Shown piece by piece: positions 32,854-41,988 of a DNA stretch of 64,000 nt. The stretch spans positions 62,001 through 126,000 of the forward strand of contig CALUUI010000001.1 in assembly GCA_944323925.1 (NCBI GenBank), given 5' to 3'. The notes beneath the pieces were generated by a model. The model saw only the letters and a list, made by a program, of their open reading frames with translations. It did not search any database and was not told the origin of the DNA. Position numbers and translations under genes: made by a program. Source of the stretch: Candidatus Gastranaerophilales bacterium (GTDB lineage Bacteria; Cyanobacteriota; Vampirovibrionia; Gastranaerophilales; Gastranaerophilaceae). Numbering within the stretch: position 1 is the first letter of the stretch; each line of letters starts with the position of its first letter.

Positions 32854-33294
32854 ATGGATATTAATACCAGTAGATTTGGAAATATAACAGTAAATGATGA
32901 CAAATTATTTGAATTTGTTATACCTATTGTCGGCTTTGATGAACTATCAAGATTTGTTTTGTTAGAGCATAGTGATGATTCAATGTTCAAGTGGCTGCAA
33001 TCAGTAGAAAATTCAATGTTGGCATTTCCTGTTGTTTCCTGTGCTAATTTATCTATGGATTACGTTATTGATTTGCCGGATAAAGCTGTTGAATTGCTTA
33101 AGATAGAAAGTGTGGATGATTTATTAGTTCTAAACATAGCCTCAATACCTTCATCTGACCCAAATTCAGCTACTATAAACCTGTTAGCTCCATTGATATT
33201 TAACGTTAAAAATAAATTAGCCGGTCAAATAATATTATCGGGTTCGGGCTATGAAGTTAATTGCCCTATTTTTTCGAAGGGAGATATTGCATAA
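32854..33294 (+). CDS. fliW: Flagellar assembly factor FliW
   Basis: 146 residues. The opening MDINTSRFGNITVNDDKLFEF and the middle SLVLLEH-like FVLLEHSDDSMFKWLQS with FPVVS are FliW signatures; NLLAPLIFNVKNKLAGQIIL is the conserved C-terminal part. FliW is a three-way switch partner: it binds CsrA and releases it when flagellin accumulates. The stop overlaps the csrA start (TAATG), the classical arrangement. It implies flagellin regulation in this organism although no flagellar structural gene is certain in the window. Confidence 0.92.
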   Translation: MDINTSRFGNITVNDDKLFEFVIPIVGFDELSRFVLLEHSDDSMFKWLQSVENSMLAFPVVSCANLSMDYVIDLPDKAVELLKIESVDDLLVLNIASIPSSDPNSATINLLAPLIFNVKNKLAGQIILSGSGYEVNCPIFSKGDIA

Positions 33295-33632
33295 TGCTTG
33301 TTATAGCCAGAAAACTAGGTCAAAAAATAATTATTAATGATAATATTGAAATAGCAGTTGTTGAAACTAAGCTAGGTTCCTGTAGATTAGCTATTAAGGC
33401 GCCGTTTGAAGTGAAAATATACAGAGAAGAAGTGTATATGCAAATTAAAATGGCAAATATGGTTGGGCAGAATACTACCGATGATTTGATTTCTCAGGTT
33501 GATGCTATTTTGAAAAATACGGATGGCAATGTTAATAAAGCTATTGTTAAACGTTCTGACGATGATATAGTTCTCGATAATAAAGTTAACAAAAGAGTTA
33601 TTATTAAGAAAAATAATGAAAATAACGCTTAA
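33294..33632 (+). CDS. csrA: Carbon storage regulator CsrA with long C-terminal extension
   Basis: 112 residues, long for CsrA (usually 60-75). Core: MLVIARKLGQKIIINDNIEI...RLAIKAPFEVKIYREEVY with Leu at position 2 and Arg44, the residues that contact GGA in target RNAs. After about residue 55 an extension of some 55 residues (TTDDLISQVDAIL, DDDIVLDNKVNKRVIIKK) is unlike standard CsrA. It represses translation at GGA hairpins and is antagonised by FliW. Start within the fliW stop; the 3' end overlaps the next gene by 17 nt. Confidence 0.9.
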   Translation: MLVIARKLGQKIIINDNIEIAVVETKLGSCRLAIKAPFEVKIYREEVYMQIKMANMVGQNTTDDLISQVDAILKNTDGNVNKAIVKRSDDDIVLDNKVNKRVIIKKNNENNA

Positions 33633-34215
33633 AAAATCTATTGATGATTTGTTATTATCAGGGAAATATAGTTTAGCTTTGCAAAGTGATGATATAGAAT
33701 CGTTTCCTATAGAGTATGCTTATGCATTATTTCTAGATGGGCAATTGGAATTAGCGGTTTCTTGCCTGCAAAATATTAATTCTATTAGAGCTAATTGGTT
33801 AAAAGAACTAATTAACCTTATTAGATTTTCAAAAATGGAATCTCCAACATATTTTCAAATAAGAAATTTTTTAGAATTGGACATTGATTTAATGATTGTT
33901 TCCCAGAAGTTTCAATATCTTGAAAAATTTTTGAATTACTCAAAATTTTTATCAGAAATTAATAAAGAAACGTATAAACTCATTGGTCGAGTTTTATTTA
34001 ATAATAATTTAGTTTCAATGGCAAAATATTATTTGGATTTATATAAAAATACTGTATATTATGATCCTGAATTGCATTTTATGTACGCAAGATATTATAT
34101 TTTGCATTCAGATTATAGGAACGCGTTAAATTCAATAAATCAGTGCTTACTTTCTCTGCCTGAATATTATCCTGCCATTAAATTAAAATCAGATATTATA
34201 AAAAAAATAAATTGA
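33616..34215 (+). CDS. TPR-like helical protein, 199 aa
   Basis: All-helical protein with TPR-like pairs: SIDDLLLSGKYSLALQSDDI, YAYALFLDGQLELAVSCL, LHFMYARYYILHSDYRNALN, followed by a LPEYYPA turn typical of a TPR boundary. No signal peptide. It starts inside the csrA frame (17-nt overlap) with no Shine-Dalgarno of its own, so translation probably depends on csrA. This makes it a candidate functional partner of FliW/CsrA, for example a flagellar chaperone; that is inference from context only. Confidence 0.65.
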   Translation: MKITLKKSIDDLLLSGKYSLALQSDDIESFPIEYAYALFLDGQLELAVSCLQNINSIRANWLKELINLIRFSKMESPTYFQIRNFLELDIDLMIVSQKFQYLEKFLNYSKFLSEINKETYKLIGRVLFNNNLVSMAKYYLDLYKNTVYYDPELHFMYARYYILHSDYRNALNSINQCLLSLPEYYPAIKLKSDIIKKIN

Positions 34216-34254
34216 AATAAAAGTAAACTTTTATTAAATTAATTGTTTAAAATA

Positions 34255-34283
34255 TTCACAAAAAAAGATTTAAAGTGTACCAT
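34255..34283 (+). promoter_or_regulatory. Promoter of acyltransferase gene, near-leaderless geometry
   Basis: TTCACA (34255-34260), 17 bp, TACCAT (34278-34283), 7 nt, ATG 34291. No Shine-Dalgarno. Confidence 0.5.
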
Positions 34284-34290
34284 ATAAACT

Positions 34291-35109
34291 ATGATAGAAT
34301 TAGATAGATTATATGCGGATGTAGAGCCAACAAAAAAGAGAAACCGAGATGAAAAGTTCCGCCCGGCAAAAACTTCTCCTTTTTGGCTTTGGGTAGCAGA
34401 CAGATTTTTTTACGGAATGTTAGAAAACCGTTTTTATGCATTTCGATACAAGGGTGCTGAAAATTTTGAACACAGGAATCCAAATGTTCCTACTATAATG
34501 TATGCTCCTCACAGTAATTGGTGGGATGGCATTGTCGCATACAATATTTGTAACAGAATTTTTGGTAAAGAGATACGTTTAATGGTAGAGGAATTAAATC
34601 GTTTTCCTTTACTAAGACGTGGAGGTGCTTTTTCTGTTAACAAAAAATCTCCGCAAGCATCTATGACTGCTTTAAACTACGCAGTTGATGTTTTAGCAGA
34701 TTTAAATAATATTCTTTATTTATTTCCACAAGGGATTATAAATCCACCTAACTTCCGTCCAATCGATTTTCAGACCGGATTAGTTTATGTGGCCCAAAAA
34801 GCTGTTAAAAAATATGGCGCGGTTAATTTAGTTCCTGTAGCTGTTAACTATTTCTTTTTAAGGGATAATCGTCCTGAGGTTTGGGTAGAATTTGGGAAAA
34901 GCATAGAATTAAAGGATGCTAGAATTGATAGAAAAGATTATACGCACTTCTTGGCAGCTGATTTGGAAAAGTTGTGTGATAGTCAATTTGATGATATAAG
35001 GCATGCTCGGTTTGCTGGGTATGATACTTTATTTCAACAAAAATTAAAGTGGTATCGAAGAATTGAGCAACGTTTAAAAAAAGTTGAGCTTCCAAAATCT
35101 GGGGTATAG
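34291..35109 (+). CDS. PlsC-type acyltransferase
   Basis: 272 residues. The acyltransferase HX4D motif is H74-SNWW-D79 (YAPHSNWWDG). The second motif region has RGGAFSVNK and the third is FPQG (145-148), in place of the usual FPEG. No clear membrane helix beyond a possible re-entrant stretch. It may transfer an acyl chain to lysophosphatidate or to another lipid such as a carotenoid or glycolipid, since FPQG variants are known outside core PlsC. It is followed by a lipoprotein gene after 38 nt. Confidence 0.78.
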   Translation: MIELDRLYADVEPTKKRNRDEKFRPAKTSPFWLWVADRFFYGMLENRFYAFRYKGAENFEHRNPNVPTIMYAPHSNWWDGIVAYNICNRIFGKEIRLMVEELNRFPLLRRGGAFSVNKKSPQASMTALNYAVDVLADLNNILYLFPQGIINPPNFRPIDFQTGLVYVAQKAVKKYGAVNLVPVAVNYFFLRDNRPEVWVEFGKSIELKDARIDRKDYTHFLAADLEKLCDSQFDDIRHARFAGYDTLFQQKLKWYRRIEQRLKKVELPKSGV

Positions 35110-35147
35110 TTTGATTTATCTTTTAAATTAATTAATAATTATAGTGT

Positions 35148-35768
35148 ATGTGTAAAATTTTTAGATTTTTGTTAATTGTATTATTCTCTGTATTAATTTC
35201 GTGTGAAGCTCAGGAGTTTGAGTATACGGCTTCTCCTGAAAAACCTTCTTCTGTATCATCTGCTGAGCAGTCGCGACTTGAGCAGGTTTATCGTGAGATG
35301 GAATTGCCTGAGTTTTCATATCAACATGATGTTGATCCTGAGCAATATTATGATATTCAAAATACAACTTGGTCGCCATATCCGCTTTTAAGACTTAACT
35401 CTGCATTGTATTTTAAAAATGTTGTTATTGAACCGGGATATTATTTACTTACACCGAGAAAAAATAATGATAATTGGTATATCTTATTTAAAGAAGCCGG
35501 AAAAGTTAAGCATATTATTCCAGTTTATGATAGAGGATATACTCCGGAAAGTTTTTATGAAGATAATATCCCTCAACCGGAATTAACTGCCGGACAGAAA
35601 GTAAGGCAAGCTGTTACAAATTTTGCCGGATTGTTTAAAAGCTCTAAACGTCCGAAACAAAAGCAGGCGTTTCTTGAAGTAAATGATTTACAAAACAACT
35701 TTTTACAACTAATCATTTATTGGGGGGATTTTAAATATTATACAATTTTTAGAACTGTTCCTTTGTAA
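35148..35768 (+). CDS. Lipoprotein of unknown function, 206 aa
   Basis: Signal peptide with a lipobox: FRFLLIVLFSVLISCEAQ, so Cys19 becomes the acylated N-terminus. The mature part is polar with YASPEKPSS-like linker and mainly beta structure (YYLLTPRKNNDNWYILFKEAGKVKHII). Start codon ATG 35148; the Shine-Dalgarno is not visible and a TATAGT is too close to serve as the -10. Located between the acyltransferase and a GNAT-like gene. Probably an envelope protein; no family recognised. Confidence 0.7.
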   Translation: MCKIFRFLLIVLFSVLISCEAQEFEYTASPEKPSSVSSAEQSRLEQVYREMELPEFSYQHDVDPEQYYDIQNTTWSPYPLLRLNSALYFKNVVIEPGYYLLTPRKNNDNWYILFKEAGKVKHIIPVYDRGYTPESFYEDNIPQPELTAGQKVRQAVTNFAGLFKSSKRPKQKQAFLEVNDLQNNFLQLIIYWGDFKYYTIFRTVPL

Positions 35769-35775
35769 CAATTGC

Positions 35776-35804
35776 TTGAACATATTTTTATTAAAAGATA
35801 TAAT
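35776..35804 (+). promoter_or_regulatory. Promoter of the GNAT-like gene, leaderless geometry
   Basis: TTGAAC (35776-35781), 17 bp, TATAAT (35799-35804), 6 T, ATG 35811. No Shine-Dalgarno. Confidence 0.65.
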
Positions 35805-35810
35805 TTTTTT

Positions 35811-36770
35811 ATGGCAAAGATTCGAAAATTTTATTGTAAAAAGAAAAATGTTGAACAAAAGAGTTTAGATTTATCAGGGTTAAGTTCTTATAGGTTTAGT
35901 CTTTGGGCTTTTATACATAGTCTTATTCCTTTAAAATTCAAGTTTAGAAATGAAGAATTTATTGCTGTTGATGATAAAAATCTATTAGGTATTGCATCTG
36001 TTGGGTTTGTAAAAGGTTTACCATATAAAGTCAAAATAGAGAAATTATTATTTACTGAAGATAATTACGATGTAGCCAAGCAGCTTTTGGAATATGTGTT
36101 TTCATATTATGGTGCAAAAGGTGCTTTGTCATATTTTATTAAGGTTAGTGATATTTATTCAGAGCTTTTAAGTTTGTTGGTTACACAGTATAATTTCAGA
36201 CAATGTTCTTATGAGAGACTTTGGAAGGTTAGCAGACGTAAATACGAAGAATATAATTACAAATTAAAAACAAGAACCTTTAGAAATAGTGATTCTCAGT
36301 CGGTTTCTATTATGTATAATGAATCTTTGGTTTCTCATTTTAGATCTTCACTAGCTTTATCGTCAAATTCTTTTAAGGAATCATTATTCCCAGGTGTTTC
36401 TCAATTAGTAGAATACAAGTATATTGTTGAAGAATCGGGATCGTCTAATGCAATGGCATATTTGTCAATTTCATCAAAGGATAATGAAAATTATATTTTA
36501 GATATAGTTCAGACTTCTTGGTATGAGCTTCCGATTGATGATATTATTGCTTTTGCTTGTGCTGAGATAAAGAAAAGAAATCTTAATTTTACACTTTATG
36601 TTAAATCTAAAAAATATACTTGCTCCGGTGCTGCATATGAAGAATTTTTTACTAAAAATAAATTTTTACTTTCACAAACAGATATTATTCTAATTAAAGA
36701 TTATTATAAGACTGTTACATCTAAAAATTTAAAAGGTAAGTTTATAATGTTAGGGCAGCCCTCATATTAA
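35811..36770 (+). CDS. GNAT-like protein, possibly two tandem domains
   Basis: 319 residues. Alternating strands and helices such as EEFIAVDDKNLLGIASVG, then KIEKLLFTEDNYDVAKQLLEYVFSY in the first half, and a similar order in the second (MAYLSISSKDNENYILDIVQ ... IIAFACAEIKKRN) resemble N-acetyltransferase folds. A clear Q/RxxGxG/A acetyl-CoA loop is not visible, so activity is uncertain. ATG 35811 is preferred over an upstream TTG at 35772 because the TATAAT lies exactly 6 nt before it. No signal peptide. Confidence 0.55.
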   Translation: MAKIRKFYCKKKNVEQKSLDLSGLSSYRFSLWAFIHSLIPLKFKFRNEEFIAVDDKNLLGIASVGFVKGLPYKVKIEKLLFTEDNYDVAKQLLEYVFSYYGAKGALSYFIKVSDIYSELLSLLVTQYNFRQCSYERLWKVSRRKYEEYNYKLKTRTFRNSDSQSVSIMYNESLVSHFRSSLALSSNSFKESLFPGVSQLVEYKYIVEESGSSNAMAYLSISSKDNENYILDIVQTSWYELPIDDIIAFACAEIKKRNLNFTLYVKSKKYTCSGAAYEEFFTKNKFLLSQTDIILIKDYYKTVTSKNLKGKFIMLGQPSY

Positions 36771-36777
36771 GTTAAAT

Positions 36778-37437
36778 CTAATATTTAACAGTATCATTTG
36801 GTTTTAGGATTAGTGGCTTAATGCCAGACTCTACTATTAAAGACTTAAATTCATCTACATTGACAGTAATTGCCGGAAATGTATTGTAATGCATCGGTAT
36901 TACTGTTTTTACCCCAAGTTTTTTAGATGCCAATGTAGCTTGTTCAATATCCATAGTATAGTGCCCACCGATTGGTAAAAGAGCTATTTCCGGTTTATAA
37001 ACTTCTCTTACTATATCCATTTCAGAATTAAGACAAGTATCACCGGCATGATAGATTCTTACACCTTCAATTTCAAACATAATACTAGCAGGCATACCTG
37101 TATAAATACCATCTGCTGATGAAGAATGAAATGCCGGAGTAAAAACAGCCCATCCCCAAGGATAAATAAGTTTACCTCCAAAAGATACACCATTACTTAT
37201 ACAGCCTTTAGATAAACAATAGTTTGCCAGTTCAAATATTGCAGTAATACTTGCTTTAAATTTCTTAGAAATTTCAATTGCACTTCCAATGTGATCGCCG
37301 TGTCCGTGGGTTAAAAATATGTCCGTTATTTTTTGGGGAATATATTCTCCCGCATTGACAAGAAATGGATCTATTAAGATATTACCATTTTGTGTTTTAA
37401 ATTCAAATGCACTGTGACCTAGATATTTAATTTCCAT
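36778..37437 (-). CDS. UPF0173-type metal-dependent hydrolase (MBL fold)
   Basis: 219 residues, close to the family's usual length. Begins MEIKYLGHSAFEF and has H44-G-H46-G-D48-H49 in THGHGDH, YHAGDTCLN and a C-terminal PMHYNTFPAI; these match the YtkL/UPF0173 group. Probable two-metal cytosolic hydrolase; substrate unknown for the family. AAAGG precedes the ATG. It is convergent with the GNAT-like gene (stops 7 bp apart). Confidence 0.9.
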   Translation of the reverse strand: MEIKYLGHSAFEFKTQNGNILIDPFLVNAGEYIPQKITDIFLTHGHGDHIGSAIEISKKFKASITAIFELANYCLSKGCISNGVSFGGKLIYPWGWAVFTPAFHSSSADGIYTGMPASIMFEIEGVRIYHAGDTCLNSEMDIVREVYKPEIALLPIGGHYTMDIEQATLASKKLGVKTVIPMHYNTFPAITVNVDEFKSLIVESGIKPLILKPNDTVKY

Positions 37438-37557
37438 ACATTACCTTTCATTATTGTAATCTATATTATCATTAAAAATAACTTTAATAAATCAGTTAAA
37501 TGAATTGTTTAAAGTTTTTTATGTGTTTGTCGATAATCACATTGAAAGGATGGTACT

Positions 37558-37731
37558 ATGGCTAGAATTATTGACTCTATTGATGGAAAAAGAAAAATGA
37601 TTAAATTATCTACAGATGACATTATAAGTGTTATTAGAGAATATCAAAATATTACTCATAATTGCGGCTCTTTTTCAGATATTCGTTCAGCTCTTTCGGA
37701 TACGGTGATTTTTATTCCAGAAGATTTATAG
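37558..37731 (+). CDS. Small protein, 57 aa
   Basis: 57 residues, MARIIDSIDGKRKMIKLS followed by a helix (TDDIISVIREYQNI) and a short strand (DTVIFIPEDL). GAAAGGA lies 7 nt before the ATG. Soluble and acidic at the C-terminus. It is divergent from the UPF0173 gene and 51 bp before the membrane protein gene, which has its own promoter. Size, codon use and signals are consistent with a real gene; no family recognised. Confidence 0.6.
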   Translation: MARIIDSIDGKRKMIKLSTDDIISVIREYQNITHNCGSFSDIRSALSDTVIFIPEDL

Positions 37732-37747
37732 AGTATAGAATATATTA

Positions 37748-37776
37748 TTTACATATTTTTTATTTTATTGTAGAAT
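37748..37776 (+). promoter_or_regulatory. Promoter of membrane protein gene, leaderless geometry with GTG start
   Basis: TTTACA (37748-37753), 17 bp, TAGAAT (37771-37776), 6 nt, GTG 37783. It decides the unusual start. Confidence 0.6.
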
Positions 37777-37782
37777 TGAATT

Positions 37783-38970
37783 GTGTTTGAAGTATTATTT
37801 TCGTATATACAATTTATAATTTTTCAAATCTCGACACACGCACTATTGTTTGTGCTAGTGCTTTTAGGTGTTCCTACTTTTTGGTTATTGCTAAAATTGA
37901 CCAATGTACTATATGAGGATAAAGCATTATCTCTTTCTTATAGTATATTTTGTTTGACATCTGTTATTGCGACAGTAATGTTTATTGTTAATCCTTCACC
38001 AATGGATTTTTATAAGCCACTATTATTGCTACTTGGTGGGCTTATTACATTTTTTATTGTGGCACCAATATTTTCCGAATCTCAAAACTTTGAGATTAAT
38101 CCACGTAAAAAATATTTTAATATTGATGGAAGCACTTTTCTTGTTGGTTCTGTTAACCAAGTTAATATAAAAAGGTGTTTTACTCGCACTAAGCCTTCTT
38201 GTATGATGGAATTGTTTATATCAGAAGAAGGGCAAAGGGCTCGTTCTGTTTATTATGAAACTAATGATGTTAGTAAATTTAGAACCGTTGTTCAGTGGTT
38301 AAAGAAATATACGAAGATTCAGTACGATACTGCTTTTACTCGTAGGAGTATTGAGAGTCCTTCATTTATTTTGTTATTTACGGTGCTTGTTTTTTCAATA
38401 TTTATTTTTTGTTTGATATTACCTGCAACAATTTCATTAAATCACAAAAGGGCAGATAAGACTTTACCTGAATATAGCATGACACCAATCCCCCGCACAT
38501 TAACGGAGAGTTTAAAAGATAATAGCTCTATAGTAATGGATTCTTTCAAGCCAGTGTTTCAAAAGGCTGGAATTCAAGTCATTGTTTTTGATGGTGCTCA
38601 TAGTTCACAGTTTGTTGGGAACTTAAGAAAAGAGTTATACTCATATCCTGACCAAAGTTATGATTATAATATAGTATTTGTTAATCCAAAAGGTATGATG
38701 TTAAAAACAGCATTTGAGGGAAAGGTTCCTTTAACTAACACTTCTGATAATGTATATACTAAATTTGTATTAGATAATTGTAACAAGTTTTGTTTATTGG
38801 ACAATGAACTAAAAGTGTTTTATAAAACAGATTTAGAAACCATAGATCCAAGAATGAGTAATGTACAGGATGCAATAAATATGTTATCTTATGCATCTGG
38901 AAAGCGTTTAGCATATACACAGAAAAAATTGCAGAACAACAAAAGGCGCTTCAACGAGAACGAGAGTTAG
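37783..38970 (+). CDS. Membrane protein of unknown function, 395 aa, GTG start
   Basis: Three or four membrane helices: about 8-38 (FIIFQISTHALLFVLVLLGV), 50-67, 76-98 (LLLLLGGLITFFIVAPIF) and 195-218 (FILLFTVLVFSIFIFCLIL). Between helices 3 and 4 is a soluble domain of about 95 residues with strands; after helix 4 is a C-terminal domain of about 180 residues (VFQKAGIQVIVFDGAHSS, YDYNIVFVNPKGMM). The GTG at 37783 is supported by a promoter ending 6 nt upstream. No family recognised. Its end is convergent with the M16 protease (20 bp apart). Confidence 0.65.
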   Translation: MFEVLFSYIQFIIFQISTHALLFVLVLLGVPTFWLLLKLTNVLYEDKALSLSYSIFCLTSVIATVMFIVNPSPMDFYKPLLLLLGGLITFFIVAPIFSESQNFEINPRKKYFNIDGSTFLVGSVNQVNIKRCFTRTKPSCMMELFISEEGQRARSVYYETNDVSKFRTVVQWLKKYTKIQYDTAFTRRSIESPSFILLFTVLVFSIFIFCLILPATISLNHKRADKTLPEYSMTPIPRTLTESLKDNSSIVMDSFKPVFQKAGIQVIVFDGAHSSQFVGNLRKELYSYPDQSYDYNIVFVNPKGMMLKTAFEGKVPLTNTSDNVYTKFVLDNCNKFCLLDNELKVFYKTDLETIDPRMSNVQDAINMLSYASGKRLAYTQKKLQNNKRRFNENES

Positions 38971-38990
38971 AGTCTGAAGAAGAATAAATT

Positions 38991-41807
38991 TTATACTTCT
39001 TCTTGCCTATTAGCAAGTTTTTCAAAGAATTTTTGATTTTCGTCAAGGGTATTTTTATTAGCAGTTACGCTGTATATAGGTTCTTGATCAAAGATGTAAT
39101 TAGCTGCATTTATGATATCATCTTTAGTTATTTTATCAATCATTGTGTATTCGTAATTACCTTTAAGAGCACCATATCTAGATGTAAGTCCGTTTTTAAT
39201 TGTTTGTATTTTAATTTTATTTGACTCGTGAGCGCGTAGTAGCTCACCTTTGTATTCTAATTTTGCGGCTTCAAATTCTTCATCGGTGAAATTACCGGAT
39301 TTTATATCATTGATTAATTTTTGATATCCTAAAATAGAGTTTTCAACATTTTCATAAAGTTGTTCTCCTGTTTGGTCATCTTCTGTTGTTGTTAAGATAT
39401 TGCAATAAAAAATTCCGTTTTTATAATCATAAGTTTTGTTATTTGTATAAACGCTATAAGCTAATTGTTGTTTTTCTCTAAGGTCATTGAAAGCAATTTT
39501 TGTTAGCAATCCGTCAAGTATTGAAAAAATTACTTTATCTCTAAGATTATAGTTAGTTTTATATTTATATCCAATACTAATATCTGCTTGCGCATTATTT
39601 GTTTTATATGTAAGAACAGTTGGTTCTTTTATTTGTTCGTAGTTATCTTCATCTTTAAAAGTTTTTACTTTAGAAGTTGGCAGGGTAGTAATATTTTTAA
39701 GAATATTTTTAGTATATTCAGAATCATTTTCATTTGTTGTGAATGTAACAGTTCCTGTTCCATTTTCAAGTATGTATTTATACAGCTTTTTTACATCCTC
39801 AAGTGATATTTTATCAATATTTGCAAGTACTTCTTCTTTGTTATAGTAATTTTTTAGGTTTGCGAGAGCGTGATCCTCAATCAATGATTGAGAGTCAGGT
39901 TCAATAACTTCAGAGACTTTTTTTATTTGTTTTTTAGCTTTCTCAAGATTTTCTTGGGTAAAATTGGGGTTAAGTAATTGTTCTTTTAATATTGCTAGAG
40001 CAACGTCCATATCTTCTTTATTAGCATTTGTTTTTATTATAATACTATCATCGTGAACGGAGATCTTATTGGTAATCAAATGTTTTGATAATAATTGCTC
40101 AAGAGTTTTCTTGGGGAACTTTTGGGTTTCCTCTGAGAGGATATAATCGAGAATAACATCAGTGCCGGGAATTATATCAGGCTTTTCTTCGCAATATAGT
40201 TCAAAGTTGAGGTATCTAAAATCACTTTTTGTGTTGTATGCGGCTACATCATAGTTGTTATTTAACGTATATACTTCTATGTTCTCAGGTTTTAGTAATC
40301 TTTTTTCTTTAAGACCTTTAAAATTAATATTAGATTTATCAATATTATTATTAATATCTTTTTGGGGGTGAATAACCGCAATGGATGCCTTATTAAGGTT
40401 AAAGAATTTATTGACACAGTTTGTTATATCATCAGCTGTTATAGATTGTATAGTTTTCTTATAATCGGCAATAGAGCAATCGCCTGTATTAAAATGAGAA
40501 GTTCCAAGAATATCAAGGATTCCTTCAGGTGTTTGCAGTTGTTTGTCTAATATATTTATTAATTGTTTTTTTACAAGATTCAATTCTTCGTCTGTTGGTG
40601 TTTTAAAATTAGCGATAGCATCAAAGATAACATTCAAAGGTTTTTCAGCATCTTTATCGAGTGTTGTAAATTCAAAATATACAGCTTGATTATCCTCAGG
40701 TCTTGTACTAATTTTTTCTCCACCCATATTAATTATTGTTGAATCATTTATAAATGGTTCAGTGATTGGTGTATAGGAATTTCCCAATAATAAAATATCA
40801 AGAAATTTTATTATAATTGAATTTTTTAAGTCTCTATTTTCAGGTCCGTTAAAAAATATATATCCCGTTGTTTCATGAGCTTTGGGCGAAACAATATCTC
40901 GTCTTATACTCTTTTCAGTAGGTTTTAAACTATTTACTTTTTTATTTAGCGGATTCTTAGGAGTTGTATGAAAATGTTTAGCAATAAGTTTTATTGCCTC
41001 ATCAGGATTAACGTCGCCTGCAAGTGTTGTGTACATATTGGCAGGGTGGTAATTATTTTTGTAATACTCACGAACATTTTCTTGTGTTAAATTCTTAATA
41101 TTTTCTACTCTGCCTGCAACATAATCATCAGATGTAGTATCGAGGTTGTAGAGATTTTTAAGAGCAAGATTATAAGCATATGTTTCAGGAAAGTCTGTAT
41201 ACATGTTAATTTCTGAAATTACGGCGCCACGTTCTTTCTCAATCATTGAATTTGATAGCTCGAGGTCGTTCATCATTGCGCCTTGAATACTTATTATTTC
41301 CTCCAAATCAGAATCATTGAAAATTGGGGCTTGTATATAATAATCAGTGAGAGCAAAGTTTGTAGCAGCATTTGTTGAACCTCCTATATTTCCTACTAAT
41401 CTAAACACATCTCCTGTTGAGAGCTTTTTATATCCGTCTGAGCCGTTTGTACCATTGAATGCCATGTGCTCCAGAAAGTGACTTATTCCCCTTTGCTTGT
41501 CATTTTCATTGATTGCACCTGTATTTACAAATGTTCTTATTATGGTTGAGTTGGTATCCATTGGCAGAATAGAAACTCTTAGCCCGTTTGATAATTTGTA
41601 ATTATGTATTTCTTGACCATTATCAAGAGTTTTTACATCAAGTTTGGTATAACTGCTTGGAATGTTTATATTTAGCGGGGTTTTTATGTTAGGTAATTCT
41701 GTTATTCCAACTTTACTAGCAGAGACTTTATTTGTTTCTGTTTCTGTTTTAAAATTTACACCTGTATTTACAGGTAAAATTTTTTGTATTCCATCAAACC
41801 TTATCAT
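38991..41807 (-). CDS. M16-family zinc metalloprotease (insulinase/pitrilysin-like)
   Basis: 938 residues, a two-half M16 protease. Zinc motif H110-FL-E113-H114 (SHFLEHMAFNG), with the distal Glu in the KERGAVISEI region near residue 190. The second half (about 490-930) is the inactive M16-like domain that closes over the substrate. There is no signal peptide; the N-terminus carries TGVNFKTET (16-24), as do other large proteins here. The frame runs back to a TTG at 41828; ATG 41807 is preferred (TTTAAT lies 6 nt upstream), but neither start has a Shine-Dalgarno. Likely a peptide-degrading enzyme; location uncertain. Confidence 0.88.
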   Translation of the reverse strand: MIRFDGIQKILPVNTGVNFKTETETNKVSASKVGITELPNIKTPLNINIPSSYTKLDVKTLDNGQEIHNYKLSNGLRVSILPMDTNSTIIRTFVNTGAINENDKQRGISHFLEHMAFNGTNGSDGYKKLSTGDVFRLVGNIGGSTNAATNFALTDYYIQAPIFNDSDLEEIISIQGAMMNDLELSNSMIEKERGAVISEINMYTDFPETYAYNLALKNLYNLDTTSDDYVAGRVENIKNLTQENVREYYKNNYHPANMYTTLAGDVNPDEAIKLIAKHFHTTPKNPLNKKVNSLKPTEKSIRRDIVSPKAHETTGYIFFNGPENRDLKNSIIIKFLDILLLGNSYTPITEPFINDSTIINMGGEKISTRPEDNQAVYFEFTTLDKDAEKPLNVIFDAIANFKTPTDEELNLVKKQLINILDKQLQTPEGILDILGTSHFNTGDCSIADYKKTIQSITADDITNCVNKFFNLNKASIAVIHPQKDINNNIDKSNINFKGLKEKRLLKPENIEVYTLNNNYDVAAYNTKSDFRYLNFELYCEEKPDIIPGTDVILDYILSEETQKFPKKTLEQLLSKHLITNKISVHDDSIIIKTNANKEDMDVALAILKEQLLNPNFTQENLEKAKKQIKKVSEVIEPDSQSLIEDHALANLKNYYNKEEVLANIDKISLEDVKKLYKYILENGTGTVTFTTNENDSEYTKNILKNITTLPTSKVKTFKDEDNYEQIKEPTVLTYKTNNAQADISIGYKYKTNYNLRDKVIFSILDGLLTKIAFNDLREKQQLAYSVYTNNKTYDYKNGIFYCNILTTTEDDQTGEQLYENVENSILGYQKLINDIKSGNFTDEEFEAAKLEYKGELLRAHESNKIKIQTIKNGLTSRYGALKGNYEYTMIDKITKDDIINAANYIFDQEPIYSVTANKNTLDENQKFFEKLANRQEEV

Positions 41808-41956
41808 ATTATTATTAAAGCTGTTCAATTTAAAAAATTGCCTATTTGTAAACCTTTGTTTACAAAATCCTTGATTTTATTGAATTTAGCCGAAAAATAT
41901 TGTAAAATGTTAAGAGTTGTTAAGAAAACTCAAACAAAAAAAGCAATTTTGTAACA

Positions 41957-41975
41957 TTTATATACTTTATATATA
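41957..41975 (+). promoter_or_regulatory. AT-rich promoter-like element shared with 46024
   Basis: TTTATATACTTTATATAT plus one further A, 14 nt before the 53-aa gene's start codon (13 nt between). Eighteen bases are identical to 46024-46041, which lies 30 nt before another start codon. TATACT or TATATA could be the -10. Confidence 0.4.
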
Positions 41976-41988
41976 CACGAGGTGAAAA

